Origin: an uncultured Lachnospiraceae bacterium
Lineage (GTDB): Bacteria; Bacillota; Clostridia; Lachnospirales; Lachnospiraceae
Direction: 5' to 3'
DNA length: 34,739 nucleotides
NCBI GenBank assembly: GCA_948441955.1
Contig: CAOJQZ010000019.1
Coordinates: 1 to 34,739 of the forward strand
Below the pieces are notes generated by a model. It was given only the letters and a program-made list of their open reading frames with translations. It made no database searches and had not been told where the DNA came from. The position numbers were made by a program, and so were the translations under genes. Below, piece after piece: positions 7,806 to 17,042 of this stretch (positions are counted from its first letter, which is position 1; the number at the start of each line of letters is the position of its first letter).

Positions 7806-10100
7806 ATGGAAAGCAAAGATATGAAAAGGATGGAAAGAGCGTTATCTGAGCGTTGTAAAAAGGAAATCGGGCAGTGCTCTTATGAAGAATTATATACTGC
7901 CCTGCTTGGCATTGCAGAGGAGGAAAGCAAAAAAAGAATTATACCCGTAAAGGGACGCAAACTATATTATATTTCCGCTGAATTTTTGATCGGGAAACTG
8001 CTCAGCAACAATTTGATTAATCTTGGGCTTTATGATGAAGTAAAAGCCTGTCTGGATGCTCATGGAAAGTCAATGAGCAGACTTGAGGAGGTGGAGCCGG
8101 AGCCAAGTCTCGGTAATGGCGGTCTTGGAAGACTGGCATCCTGTTTTCTGGATTCCCTTGCGACACTAAATCTTCCAGGCGACGGAATTGGCCTTCGGTA
8201 CCATTGCGGCCTGTTCCGGCAGAAATTTATACACCAGTCCCAAAGTGAAGCTCCGGATTTCTGGCTGGAGGGAGAGGAATGGGTGCACAAGACAGAAAAT
8301 ACCTATACGGTATCTCTTGCAGGAAAAGATTATACGGCAAGGCTTTATCAGCTTGCTGTTACAGGCTATGAGGGGCGCACGAACCATCTGAATCTGTTTG
8401 ATATGGATACAGTTGATTCATCCGTGATCCAAGAGGGAATATCCTTTGAAAAAACAGAGATTAATAAAAATCTGACCCTGTTTCTCTATCCGGATGACAG
8501 TGACGCCGCGGGGCGTCTTCTCAGAATTTATCAGCAGTATTTCATGGTAAGTGCAGGCGCCCAGATGATTCTGGAAGAATGTACAGAACGGGGCAGCAAT
8601 CTGCATGATCTATACGATTATGCGGCGATACAGATCAATGATACCCATCCGTCCATGGTGATACCAGAGCTTATCCGCCTGCTGGGCGAAAAGGGAATTG
8701 AGTTTAATGAGGCTGTTGAAATCGTAACGAAGGTATGCGCCTATACAAATCATACCATTCTTGCAGAGGCTCTGGAGAAATGGCCGAGAGACTATCTGGA
8801 TACGGTAGTTCCGCAGCTGATGCCTGTAATTGAAAAGCTGGATGAAATTGTGCGAGGAAGAACAAAGGATGAATCTGCCGTTATCATTGATGATTCCCAG
8901 ACTGTTCACATGGCGCATATGGATATTCATTTTACCCACAGTACAAATGGAGTTGCAGCGCTTCATACGGAAATTTTGAAAAAAAGTGAGCTGCAACAGT
9001 TTTACAGCTTATACCCTGAGAAATTTAATAATAAAACCAATGGCATTACTTTCCGGCGCTGGCTTTTAAAGTGTAATCCGAAGCTGTCAGGCCTAATCGA
9101 AGATCTTATAGGGCCGGACTTTAAAAAGGACGCGTCAGAGCTTGGAAAACTCATAGATTTTGCAAAGGATGAGGAGATATTAAGAAGGCTTGCCGGGATA
9201 AAATACGATAATAAAGGGGCATTGGCAGAGTGGCTGCAACATACTCAGCATATTACGGTAAATCCTCACAGCATGTTCCTAATCCAGTCCAAACGTCTCC
9301 ATGAGTATAAACGGCAGCAGCTGAATCTGCTGTATTTAATTCACAAATATCTGGAAATAAAAGCAGGGCACATGCCAAAGATACCTGTTACGGCAATTTT
9401 TGGGGCAAAAGCAGCGCCGGCCTATACGATTGCCAAAGATATTATACACGCAATTTTAACTTTATCCAGTGTGATTGCAGGTGATCCGCAGGTATCCCGA
9501 TGGCTGCAGATTGTATTTGTAGAAAATTACAATGTCACAGCGGCGGAAAAGATGATTCCCGCATGCGATTTGTCTGAGCAGATCAGCCTTGCTTCTAAAG
9601 AGGCGTCTGGTACCGGAAATATGAAATTTATGCTGAATGGGGCACTGACCCTGGGAACTATGGACGGCGCTAATGTGGAGATAGCCGAGGCGGTGGGAAG
9701 TGATAATATTTATATTTTTGGACAGAGCAGCGATCAGGTGATCCGCAGGTATGCTCATGGCGATTACCGCGCAGAAGAGTGGTATGAAGCTGATTTTAAT
9801 ATAAAGAGAGCAGTGGATTTTCTCACAGGTGATATTATGATAAAGTACGGCGATAAGGAAAAGCTTAGCCGTCTTCAGCGGGAATTGATCTGTAAGGACT
9901 GGTTCCAGACTCTGCCGGATTTTAATGCCTACATCGTACGCAAAGAACAGGCAATTGCAGATTACGTCCTGAATCCTGTGGAATGGGCAGGAAAATGTAT
10001 GGTAAATATCAGTAAGGCAGGTTTCTTTTCCTCTGATCGTACGATTGAAGAATATAACCAGGATATTTGGCATCTTTCTTCCGATGGAAATTTATATTGA
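7806..10100 (+). CDS. glgP: Glycogen/maltodextrin phosphorylase
   Basis: This GT35 family enzyme releases glucose-1-phosphate from alpha-1,4-glucans using PLP. Conserved stretches run the full length: SLGNGGLGRLASCFLDSLA near residue 100, QINDTHPSMVIPEL near 280, TNGITFRRWLLKCNP near 415, IQSKRLHEYKRQQLN near 495 and the PLP-lysine segment EASGTGNMKFMLNGA near 600. The length is 764 aa, slightly short for the family, with no missing core block seen. The ATG at 7806 is preferred because AAAGGAG lies 11 nt upstream; an in-frame ATG at 7785 sits before that site and has none of its own. The upstream divergent AraC/cupin regulator is a candidate controller. Confidence 0.95.
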   Translation: MESKDMKRMERALSERCKKEIGQCSYEELYTALLGIAEEESKKRIIPVKGRKLYYISAEFLIGKLLSNNLINLGLYDEVKACLDAHGKSMSRLEEVEPEPSLGNGGLGRLASCFLDSLATLNLPGDGIGLRYHCGLFRQKFIHQSQSEAPDFWLEGEEWVHKTENTYTVSLAGKDYTARLYQLAVTGYEGRTNHLNLFDMDTVDSSVIQEGISFEKTEINKNLTLFLYPDDSDAAGRLLRIYQQYFMVSAGAQMILEECTERGSNLHDLYDYAAIQINDTHPSMVIPELIRLLGEKGIEFNEAVEIVTKVCAYTNHTILAEALEKWPRDYLDTVVPQLMPVIEKLDEIVRGRTKDESAVIIDDSQTVHMAHMDIHFTHSTNGVAALHTEILKKSELQQFYSLYPEKFNNKTNGITFRRWLLKCNPKLSGLIEDLIGPDFKKDASELGKLIDFAKDEEILRRLAGIKYDNKGALAEWLQHTQHITVNPHSMFLIQSKRLHEYKRQQLNLLYLIHKYLEIKAGHMPKIPVTAIFGAKAAPAYTIAKDIIHAILTLSSVIAGDPQVSRWLQIVFVENYNVTAAEKMIPACDLSEQISLASKEASGTGNMKFMLNGALTLGTMDGANVEIAEAVGSDNIYIFGQSSDQVIRRYAHGDYRAEEWYEADFNIKRAVDFLTGDIMIKYGDKEKLSRLQRELICKDWFQTLPDFNAYIVRKEQAIADYVLNPVEWAGKCMVNISKAGFFSSDRTIEEYNQDIWHLSSDGNLY

Positions 10101-10179
10101 AAAGTATAAAAAAACAGAATAATATATGAAATATATAGAAACCTTTGTGTAAGTATTCAGGATATCAGGAAGTGAGAAG

Positions 10180-10698
10180 ATGGAGAAACAGCATATATTT
10201 TTAATCGGTTTTATGGGAACCGGAAAGAGCACGGTTGCGGCAGAATTAAGCAGAAAACTTAAAATCCGACAGATAGAAATGGATGATGTTATTGCCGAAA
10301 GCCAGGGAATGAGCATAAATGGTATTTTTGAACAATATGGAGAAGCATATTTCCGGGATCTGGAAAGCAATCTTATCACTGAGTTGGAAAAGAAGGAGCA
10401 GATGATCGTATCCTGCGGCGGCGGCGCAGTTATGCGAAGCGAAAATGTGAAGTGTATGAAAAGAAACGGCAGAATCATATTGCTGACTGCACTGCCGGAA
10501 ACAGTCTATCACAGGGTCAGGAATAATCAGGAACGTCCGCTTTTAAAGAACAATATGACGGTGGAATTTATCAGGGAGCTAATGAAAAAGAGGAAGAATG
10601 TATATGAGGCAGCAGCAGACATGGTCGTAGAAACCGATCACAAAGACGCTTTACAGATTTGTGAGGAGATCATCGCAGGGCTTGCTGTTTTAGAATAA
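10180..10698 (+). CDS. aroK: Shikimate kinase
   Basis: This 172-aa enzyme of the aromatic amino-acid pathway phosphorylates shikimate at O3 with ATP. The Walker A motif is GFMGTGKST (10-18), the shikimate/Mg aspartate is in EMDDVI (D34), the substrate arginine is in YFRDLE (R58), CGGGAV is at 78-83, and the lid arginine lies in NNQERPLL. Length and motif order are standard. It stands 79 bp after glgP with no terminator between, so read-through is possible. No other aro gene is in the window. Confidence 0.95.
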   Translation: MEKQHIFLIGFMGTGKSTVAAELSRKLKIRQIEMDDVIAESQGMSINGIFEQYGEAYFRDLESNLITELEKKEQMIVSCGGGAVMRSENVKCMKRNGRIILLTALPETVYHRVRNNQERPLLKNNMTVEFIRELMKKRKNVYEAAADMVVETDHKDALQICEEIIAGLAVLE

Positions 10699-10736
10699 TA
10701 TCATTAGTTAAATGAAACCATAGCCTTGTCAGTTGC

Positions 10737-10765
10737 TTTACAAAAACAGCTGGATACGTTAAAAT
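10737..10765 (+). promoter_or_regulatory. Predicted promoter of the PilZ gene
   Basis: -35 TTTACA (10737-10742) and -10 TAAAAT (10760-10765) are separated by 17 bp and lie 32 bp upstream of the ATG at 10798. Confidence 0.55.
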
Positions 10766-10797
10766 AGAGAGAGAATTACTGTGAAAGGAGTAAAAAA

Positions 10798-11148
10798 ATG
10801 GAAGAGAAAAGAGACGGCAGACGAATGGGACTGTCAGCCCGGTTGTTAATTAAAAATATGAATGACGATTCGGCTAAAGCAGATGAAGCAGTAATTGAGG
10901 TATTGGACGTATCAAAGACAGGGGTGGGATTCATTTGTGATGTGCCATTATCTATCGGAGCGGTATATGAAACCTATTTAAAAATATGGACGGATGAGGT
11001 TATTCATGCATTTTTGAAGGTGGTCAGAATCGAGCAGACAGAAGAAGAAAGATATATGTGCGGGACGATCTTTATAGGCCTGCCGGAGATGAATGCTGCA
11101 CGGATTGAAGTATATGATCTGATAAACCATTTAAATGAAGAAGCATAG
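10798..11148 (+). CDS. Stand-alone PilZ domain protein (putative c-di-GMP receptor)
   Basis: This 116-aa protein is a single PilZ domain. Both c-di-GMP contact motifs are present: RxxxR as RDGRR (R5 and R9) at the N-terminus and DxSxxG as DVSKTG (D37-G42). The remainder fits a PilZ beta-barrel with a C-terminal helix (RIEVYDLINHLNEEA). It probably binds the second messenger and acts on an unidentified partner. No diguanylate cyclase or phosphodiesterase gene is in this window. AAAGGAG lies upstream of the start and a strong hairpin terminator follows, so it appears monocistronic. Confidence 0.85.
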   Translation: MEEKRDGRRMGLSARLLIKNMNDDSAKADEAVIEVLDVSKTGVGFICDVPLSIGAVYETYLKIWTDEVIHAFLKVVRIEQTEEERYMCGTIFIGLPEMNAARIEVYDLINHLNEEA

Positions 11149-11190
11149 GCTTCTGCCGGGTGAAGATGAAGAGGTCTTGGTTCCTGAAAA

Positions 11191-11216
11191 CCGCCGGATT
11201 TTTCCGGCGGTTTTTT
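11191..11216. terminator. Bidirectional rho-independent terminator
   Basis: CCGCCGGA/TCCGGCGG arms (8 bp) with a TTTT loop are followed by six T on the plus strand and by TTTT on the minus strand. It separates the PilZ gene from the convergent AraC-type gene, whose stop codon lies in the T tract. Confidence 0.9.
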
Positions 11217-12462
11217 ATGTCTGAAGCTGAGTAGATTTTCGAAAGTTTCCCGGTGTCATGGAGCGGAAGCGGATGAAATTCCGTGATAGAGTTTTCTCTG
11301 TATTATAGCCTACTTCAAGTGCAATTTCGAGAATTGTTTTATTGGTTTTAAGCAGAAGCTCGGAGGCGCGGTTGACGCGGATATAGTTAAGATAATCATT
11401 AAAGTTCATTTCTACCTGAAACAGCAGAATCCGGTTTAATTCCCTGGGGGAAATGCAGAAATGCCTGCTTACATTTCCGGCCTGCAGCTCTTCTGCATAA
11501 TTTCTATATATATAGGAAACGATATGGTAAAAAATCTGCCTGTCTTTGATGCGGCATTTGTCTCCGATGGCCTGATAGGTTTTGCGGAAATCATTTGCTT
11601 TCATCCCAATGCGGGCCAAAAAGACCTTGCTGATATGGGCGCTGTCAACAAAGCCGAGTATTTCTGCCAGCTCATCAAGGGTGAGATCCGTATAAAGAAG
11701 ATAATTGATGGCTTTTCCAACTCTCATCTCATTTAGCAGATCGAAAAAGGACAGTCCGGTAGTTTTACTGATATAAGAGCTGATAGCAGATTCGCTCATA
11801 TAGAACCTCTGGGACAGCATGGAAAGCGTAATTTTTTCATTTAGATGACAGTACAAAAACTGAAAGATTTCACTTGCCTCTGTGGAAATTTCCCGTTTTG
11901 GAAGCGCACGGCTTTTACGGAGGAAAGAAACCAGAATTTCTATTAATTTGTTTGTGATATATAGATTGCTGAGACCGTGCGCTTCCGCCAAATCTTCTGA
12001 TTTTGCGGAATCCATATTGGATTGCGTGCGGAGTTCCTTTTTTATCTGAAGAAAGATTTCTCTTGTTTTAGTAAGCTCTTCTCCTTCAAAAGTAACAACA
12101 GGCGTCTTTGACATGGACTGCATGACAGAGAGATGGATACTGTCCGGATTATAAAAGGTTTTAATAATTTCGTTGATATTGTCAAAATAGTATGCCATTA
12201 CAAAAAACTGTAATGTGGACTGAACCTCGATAATATCAGTAATCTGCCAGGGAAGTACGGAGACAAGACTTCCTTTTGCCAGAGTATACTTTTTGTTATT
12301 AAGTAAAAGAGTTCCCTCTCCCTCGTTTACCAGCCATAATCTGGACATGGGGTGAATAAGGGGAGTGGTAGGCGAGGATAAAACTTCTGTTTCGAAGCTG
12401 CACAGCTTTGTTTCATCCTCGTCGGAACAGTAGATACTCTGAATTGGAATAAGTTTATTCAT
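11215..12462 (-). CDS. AraC-type regulator with two tandem helix-turn-helix domains
   Basis: This 415-aa protein is longer than the usual ~300 aa of AraC regulators. The N-terminal third is a cupin-like sensor (HPMSRLWLVNEGEGTLLLNN, then GSLVSVLPWQITD). Two AraC-like DNA-binding units follow. The first spans about 205-300 (LSMLSQRFYMSESAISSYI, then LDELAEILGFVDSAHISKVF). The second spans about 315-410 (NVSRHFCISPRELNRIL, then ILEIALEVGYNTEKTLSRNFIRF, ending MTPGNFRKS). GGAGG precedes the ATG. The gene diverges from the histidine kinase cassette and is a reasonable candidate regulator of it. The second unit matches the consensus better. Confidence 0.88.
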   Translation of the reverse strand: MNKLIPIQSIYCSDEDETKLCSFETEVLSSPTTPLIHPMSRLWLVNEGEGTLLLNNKKYTLAKGSLVSVLPWQITDIIEVQSTLQFFVMAYYFDNINEIIKTFYNPDSIHLSVMQSMSKTPVVTFEGEELTKTREIFLQIKKELRTQSNMDSAKSEDLAEAHGLSNLYITNKLIEILVSFLRKSRALPKREISTEASEIFQFLYCHLNEKITLSMLSQRFYMSESAISSYISKTTGLSFFDLLNEMRVGKAINYLLYTDLTLDELAEILGFVDSAHISKVFLARIGMKANDFRKTYQAIGDKCRIKDRQIFYHIVSYIYRNYAEELQAGNVSRHFCISPRELNRILLFQVEMNFNDYLNYIRVNRASELLLKTNKTILEIALEVGYNTEKTLSRNFIRFRSMTPGNFRKSTQLQT

Positions 12463-12491
12463 TGTCCTGACCTCCGAAGCTTATTATTTTA

Positions 12492-12520
12492 ATTATAATA
12501 TTTTTAAAGAGCAGTTACAA
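12492..12520 (-). promoter_or_regulatory. Promoter of the tandem-HTH AraC gene
   Basis: Minus-strand -35 TTGTAA (12515-12520) and a perfect -10 TATAAT (12492-12497) with 17-bp spacing lie about 30 bp upstream of the ATG at 12462. Confidence 0.7.
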
Positions 12521-12597
12521 GATTCTTAATGAAAAACACAGGTATATCATGTATAATATAGTTTAGAATATCAGAATTTTGAAAGGAAGTTCTATAT

Positions 12598-14340
12598 ATG
12601 GGACAGACAGTGACGACACCATATAATTTCCTGTATATGGCAGTTGCATTATTATTATTGCTATGGCTGGCGCTTACAGTAATCGTCATTTTTTTGCGTT
12701 TATATAAAAGAGACCGGGAGAGCCGGCGCCGGTTTCAGTATGAAAGATTATTCTTTGGGGACGTCTGCATCTCGGACGATATTGTATATATGATGATCCG
12801 GAAAAGTGATAAACGGCTTTTGTACCTGAGTGGAAATGTACAGAGACTGTGGGGGATAGAAGAGAAGAGGATTTATGCAGATATTGAAGCTCTTGAATCG
12901 CTTACGGCAAGAGAATACCGGCGGGAATTTATGGAAAAGTGGAAGGACTGGGATGAAAAGAAAGAACTCGTACATAATTTTGCCAGTAAAGATACAGATG
13001 GAAAGGAAAAGTGGTATGAGCTGAAAGTAAAGCTTTCGGAAACCGGAAAAGCTTACCTGTTCCGGTTCCGCGAAAATACCTGTGAACGTGCGGAGATTGA
13101 GAAGCTGAAAGAGGAAATCAGCAAGGCAGAAATGGATGTCCGGTATAAGACGGATTTCCTTTCCAATATGTCTCATGAGATCCGTACGCCGATGAACGGC
13201 ATACTTGGAATGCTTGCTTTAAGCCGTATGAGCGCCGGCAGGATGGATGAGCGTTGTAAAAGCTCGGTGGAATATGAGGCCATTACAGAGTATCTGGAGA
13301 AGGCGGAGAGCTTGTCACAGTTTCTTTTGGGGCTTATTAACGATATTCTTGATATGTCGCGGATAGAGAGCGGCAAGCTTGAGCTTGCACAGGAGCCCTT
13401 TGATTTATTTGAGTTTGCAGAAAAGCTAAAGACAATGTTCCAGAAAACAATTGAAGAAAAAGGGGTTGTTTTCAAGATGGAGCTTCTGGATTTTGACGTT
13501 CGCAGCGTGATTGGCGATGAACTGCGGCTGTCGCAGGTTATCGTGAATTTTCTGTCTAATGCAGTGAAGTTTACTCCTCCGGGAGGGAAGATTACAGTTA
13601 CCTTCCGGCAGATGAACCGGATGAATGGAAAGCTCCATTTTATGATTCGTGTGCGTGACACAGGTAAGGGCATTACGCCGGAATTTCTTAAGCGTATTTT
13701 CAAACCCTTTGAGCAGGAAACAGCAACGATTGCAAAAAGCTATGGGGGAAGCGGCCTTGGAATGGCAATTGCCGATAATATGGTGAAACTGATGGATGGA
13801 CAGATCATAGTGGACAGCGAGGTGGGAAAGGGCAGTGATTTTAACGTATATCTGGCGCTGCCCATCGATACTGCCCATCCTCAGGATATTATAGAGCATA
13901 AGATTATTATTGAAGAAAAGAAAGAGACGGAGGCTGAGCCGACAGAGGAACGCACAATTGAGGGTATGAGGCTTCTGATGGCGGAGGATAATGAGATCAA
14001 CGCCGAGATAGCCATGAGTATACTGGAAGAAATGGGAGCTTTTGTAGAAAGGGCCGAAAATGGACAGGAGGCAGTGGATATGTTTGAGGGTCATGAGCCT
14101 GGATATTATGATACGATTCTGATGGATATTCAGATGCCGGTAATGAACGGATGGGAGGCTACGGCAACAATACGTGCGCTTTCAAGGGAAGATGCCGGGG
14201 ATATTCCAATCTATGCGCTGTCCGCTGATGCGTTTGTAGAGGATAAGAGACGTTCTGTTTCCATAGGGATGAATGGACATGTTTCGAAACCGATTGATTT
14301 TAAGGAGCTTGTAAAGACGATTGGGAGGACCGTGCGGTGA
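12598..14340 (+). CDS. Membrane-bound hybrid histidine kinase (HisKA-HATPase-REC)
   Basis: This 580-aa protein has one N-terminal membrane helix (about 12-34) with almost no external loop. A PAS-like region (about 50-160) and a short coiled coil follow. The phosphoacceptor is in NMSHEIRTPMNG (H193). ATPase boxes are NFLSNAVKF (N-box, about 317), DTGKGI (354) and GGSGLGMA (383). A C-terminal receiver begins LLMAEDNEIN, with phospho-Asp510 in LMDIQMPVMNG and the conserved Lys in HVSKPID. There is no HPt or DNA-binding output domain, and no separate response regulator is nearby. The start has AAAGGAAG upstream. Its stop overlaps the GTG start of the LRR gene by 4 nt, so the two are translationally coupled. 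The input signal is probably membrane-proximal or cytoplasmic. Confidence 0.95.
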   Translation: MGQTVTTPYNFLYMAVALLLLLWLALTVIVIFLRLYKRDRESRRRFQYERLFFGDVCISDDIVYMMIRKSDKRLLYLSGNVQRLWGIEEKRIYADIEALESLTAREYRREFMEKWKDWDEKKELVHNFASKDTDGKEKWYELKVKLSETGKAYLFRFRENTCERAEIEKLKEEISKAEMDVRYKTDFLSNMSHEIRTPMNGILGMLALSRMSAGRMDERCKSSVEYEAITEYLEKAESLSQFLLGLINDILDMSRIESGKLELAQEPFDLFEFAEKLKTMFQKTIEEKGVVFKMELLDFDVRSVIGDELRLSQVIVNFLSNAVKFTPPGGKITVTFRQMNRMNGKLHFMIRVRDTGKGITPEFLKRIFKPFEQETATIAKSYGGSGLGMAIADNMVKLMDGQIIVDSEVGKGSDFNVYLALPIDTAHPQDIIEHKIIIEEKKETEAEPTEERTIEGMRLLMAEDNEINAEIAMSILEEMGAFVERAENGQEAVDMFEGHEPGYYDTILMDIQMPVMNGWEATATIRALSREDAGDIPIYALSADAFVEDKRRSVSIGMNGHVSKPIDFKELVKTIGRTVR

Positions 14341-17042
14341 GGAGGAACAGGAATAAATTTTTAAAATATTTACGCAGTCATCTTACAGGAACGATAATTG
14401 CCGCTGTTGCCGCTGCCATGATGTTAACGATTGTTCTTAGAGTGTCCGGGAAGGATTTTACATTTAATCCGGGGAATATTGACACGTCGTATAGAACGGA
14501 ATTTTCAGATGCATCGGATGGGACTGGATATGATCTGACGGAGGATGGTAAGGACAGCAGAGAAGCGGACCGCAGTTCGGAACTGGAGGAGGACAGTCTG
14601 GACCTTACAAAGACAGATGCCCGGGAGGACAGAAATGACTCCGTTATTCTTCCGGATGGAATGACGGGGGGCATAAGACCGTCCGGTACCGTTGATGCTT
14701 CTGTGAATTCATCCGGTACGCTGTCAGGAGGGAATCCGTCGGCAGAAAATCCGTCCGGCACATATTCTCCGGGAGACGGAAATAAACCGGGAAGCGGAGA
14801 GCGTCCGGGCGGCGGGGATAGTCCGGGAAATAGCGGTCCTGGGGAGGAACATAAGATTTCAGTTATTATCGGCGGCCAGGAGCTGAAGTTTGACAGCGAG
14901 GACGAGGCTCTTGCGTGGGTTGCCGACAACATGGGAAAAAATGATGCGGGACAGTATTTTGAAGGCTTTATTAAAGACGAGAACGGGAATTTGATCCCCA
15001 GCTACACAGATCAGGATAAGTTTAACGGCGATCCAGGCGGAGATGTTGCGTATGACTATGTAGGGGACAGCGGCATATTTATAGTACCGGAGGGAAAGTC
15101 GGTGCTTGACTTTGCATTTTCTTCCTCTTTATCCGGAGAGAAAGTTAAAACCATTGTAATTCCCAAAACGGTTACCAAGATAATTGCCGGAGAAGGGAAT
15201 CCGTTCTCTGTTCTTGAAAAGTTTATTGTATCTGAAAATAATCCTTTTTATATTAGTGTGGACGGTGTGCTGTACTTAAAAACAGGAGCGGGTAAGACGG
15301 AGCTTGTTATGATGCCGGCGAAAAAGACAGAGGTTAAAAAATGGCCTTCAGGGCTCATATCTGTCGGAGAATACTCTTTTTATAAATCAGGGCTTGCAAA
15401 AGTAGAATTTCCGGATACGGTTTTGGAGCTTAAGGATAATGCTTTTGCCGAGTCCTCCGTAGGTACTGTTACCCTGCCGGAAAGTATAAAGAGTATCGGC
15501 AATTATGCCTTTATGTTTGAAAATATGAAGGAGGCTCACAAGATTATTGTAAAATCTCCCGTGCCGCCGGCAGTAGGAAAATTTACATTCAGCTTTATGA
15601 CTCAGGCGGGGAGCCCGACAGCGGAAATTATTGTGCCGGATTCAATAGGGGATGAAATATATGAAGCATATCTGATGAATTGGGGCGCGGTGATGCTGAA
15701 TCAGTACAAAGGAGATGCCGTGCTTAAGATTCTTAAGACACAAAACGGCGCCCAGACACGTTATGAATATTATGAGGAAAATGGATACAAAGGCTATAGG
15801 AGGAAAAACTCAGGAGAGCCCCTTTTCTTTCAGGACTCCCTTGGCGTATATACCGCAGATGAAAACGGCGGCAAGGTATTGGTAAAATGTCTGTCTGCAT
15901 CGACACAGGTTGATTTATCAAAAACAGGAATTACGGCGGTCAGGGAAGGCGCATTTGACGGCTGCAGCTCACTGGAATGCATTATTCTCCCGGAGAGCCT
16001 GACTGTTCTTCCGGAGAATGTGTTTATAAATAATAAGAGGTTAAAAGTAGTTATTTGTTATGCACCTTCTGTACCGGCAGTTAATCCCGGTATGCCGGAC
16101 GGGTGTGGCGTGTTTGTGAGGCCCGAGGCTCTTGCCGGTTATCAGGATGCATGGGGCGCACAGGTGCGCAGGATTATGGGGACGTCCCAGGATTACTTCG
16201 TTACGTCGGCCGGACTTGTGCTTGATACAGGGAGTACGCGGCTGATTGATATTCCGGAGAATATGGAAACCCTTACGCTTCCGGGGAGCATAACATCCAT
16301 TATGCCGGAAGCTGCTGCCGGACATAAGAATCTAATACGGGTAACCATTCCGGGGACTGTAAGAGATATTGGTGCGGGTGCATTTACCGGATGTACGAAG
16401 CTTAATCTGGTTTCGTGGAACACTGCTGCCAGCGTGCCGGATTCCTGTTTTGAAGGATGTGCGAATTTGACTGCATTTAATGCCGGGAACGCGGGGCACA
16501 ATCTGACAGAGATTGGAAACAGGGCTTTTTACGGATGTCAGTCCCTTGGTACAGTTCTCTGGTACAGTTATTCGTCGAACGGTACCAGCTATTATTACTA
16601 TTATTACCTTAAAAGTATAGGTGCGGAAGCATTTTACGGGTGTACGTCCATGACATATGCATATCTGCACACCTCTGTGGGCAGCGTAGGAGCACGGGCG
16701 TTTGCAGGCAGCGGCCTCGCTGCGGCTGACTGGTATACTGCTGCGGCTGTACCCGAAGGGTGCTTTAATAATCGAGGAGCAGCTCTGCTTACATTGAATT
16801 TTACATCCTCCGTGCCGCCTGCATGGGACCAGATAGATTCGATAGAGGGGCTTGTCATATATGTGCCGGATTCAGACGGCGACGCGGTCTACAGGCTATA
16901 TCTGGACGCATGGAAGGAATGGCTTGGAGAGCATCCGGAGAATGTGCTGAAAACAAAGAACGGGGCGGAAAACAAAGTATTCATTTCAAGCGCAGAACCA
17001 GAAACTGTTTTAGAGGAGGAAGAAAGCAGTAATGATCATTAA
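14337..17042 (+). CDS. BspA-type leucine-rich-repeat surface protein
   Basis: This 901-aa protein has a basic N-terminus and one hydrophobic segment (about 16-36), acting as membrane anchor or uncleaved signal. A Ser/Asp/Gly/Pro-rich linker (about 45-165) follows, then LRR_5 (BspA/Treponema-type) repeats such as IKSIGNYAF, ITAVREGAFDGCSSL, VRDIGAGAFTGCTKL, LTEIGNRAFYGCQSL and LKSIGAEAFYGCTSM. Such proteins mediate adhesion or surface sensing. There is no LPXTG sorting signal; the C-terminus is acidic (TVLEEEESSNDH). A six-tyrosine run is encoded at 16590-16607. The GTG start is supported by GGGAGG about 8 nt upstream and the 4-nt overlap with the kinase stop. The 3' end overlaps moxR by 11 nt. 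Confidence 0.88.
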   Translation: MRRNRNKFLKYLRSHLTGTIIAAVAAAMMLTIVLRVSGKDFTFNPGNIDTSYRTEFSDASDGTGYDLTEDGKDSREADRSSELEEDSLDLTKTDAREDRNDSVILPDGMTGGIRPSGTVDASVNSSGTLSGGNPSAENPSGTYSPGDGNKPGSGERPGGGDSPGNSGPGEEHKISVIIGGQELKFDSEDEALAWVADNMGKNDAGQYFEGFIKDENGNLIPSYTDQDKFNGDPGGDVAYDYVGDSGIFIVPEGKSVLDFAFSSSLSGEKVKTIVIPKTVTKIIAGEGNPFSVLEKFIVSENNPFYISVDGVLYLKTGAGKTELVMMPAKKTEVKKWPSGLISVGEYSFYKSGLAKVEFPDTVLELKDNAFAESSVGTVTLPESIKSIGNYAFMFENMKEAHKIIVKSPVPPAVGKFTFSFMTQAGSPTAEIIVPDSIGDEIYEAYLMNWGAVMLNQYKGDAVLKILKTQNGAQTRYEYYEENGYKGYRRKNSGEPLFFQDSLGVYTADENGGKVLVKCLSASTQVDLSKTGITAVREGAFDGCSSLECIILPESLTVLPENVFINNKRLKVVICYAPSVPAVNPGMPDGCGVFVRPEALAGYQDAWGAQVRRIMGTSQDYFVTSAGLVLDTGSTRLIDIPENMETLTLPGSITSIMPEAAAGHKNLIRVTIPGTVRDIGAGAFTGCTKLNLVSWNTAASVPDSCFEGCANLTAFNAGNAGHNLTEIGNRAFYGCQSLGTVLWYSYSSNGTSYYYYYYLKSIGAEAFYGCTSMTYAYLHTSVGSVGARAFAGSGLAAADWYTAAAVPEGCFNNRGAALLTLNFTSSVPPAWDQIDSIEGLVIYVPDSDGDAVYRLYLDAWKEWLGEHPENVLKTKNGAENKVFISSAEPETVLEEEESSNDH

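Noticed and set aside
12552..12557. TATAAT as a promoter -10 for the histidine kinase cassette
   Set aside because: The hexamer is perfect but no acceptable -35 is found at 16-19 bp, so I did not list it; an activator-dependent promoter remains possible.
14378..14932. Minus-strand open frame (184 aa) rich in Ser and Pro
   Set aside because: It is the antisense of the low-complexity Gly/Ser/Pro linker of the LRR protein, which naturally lacks stops on both strands.
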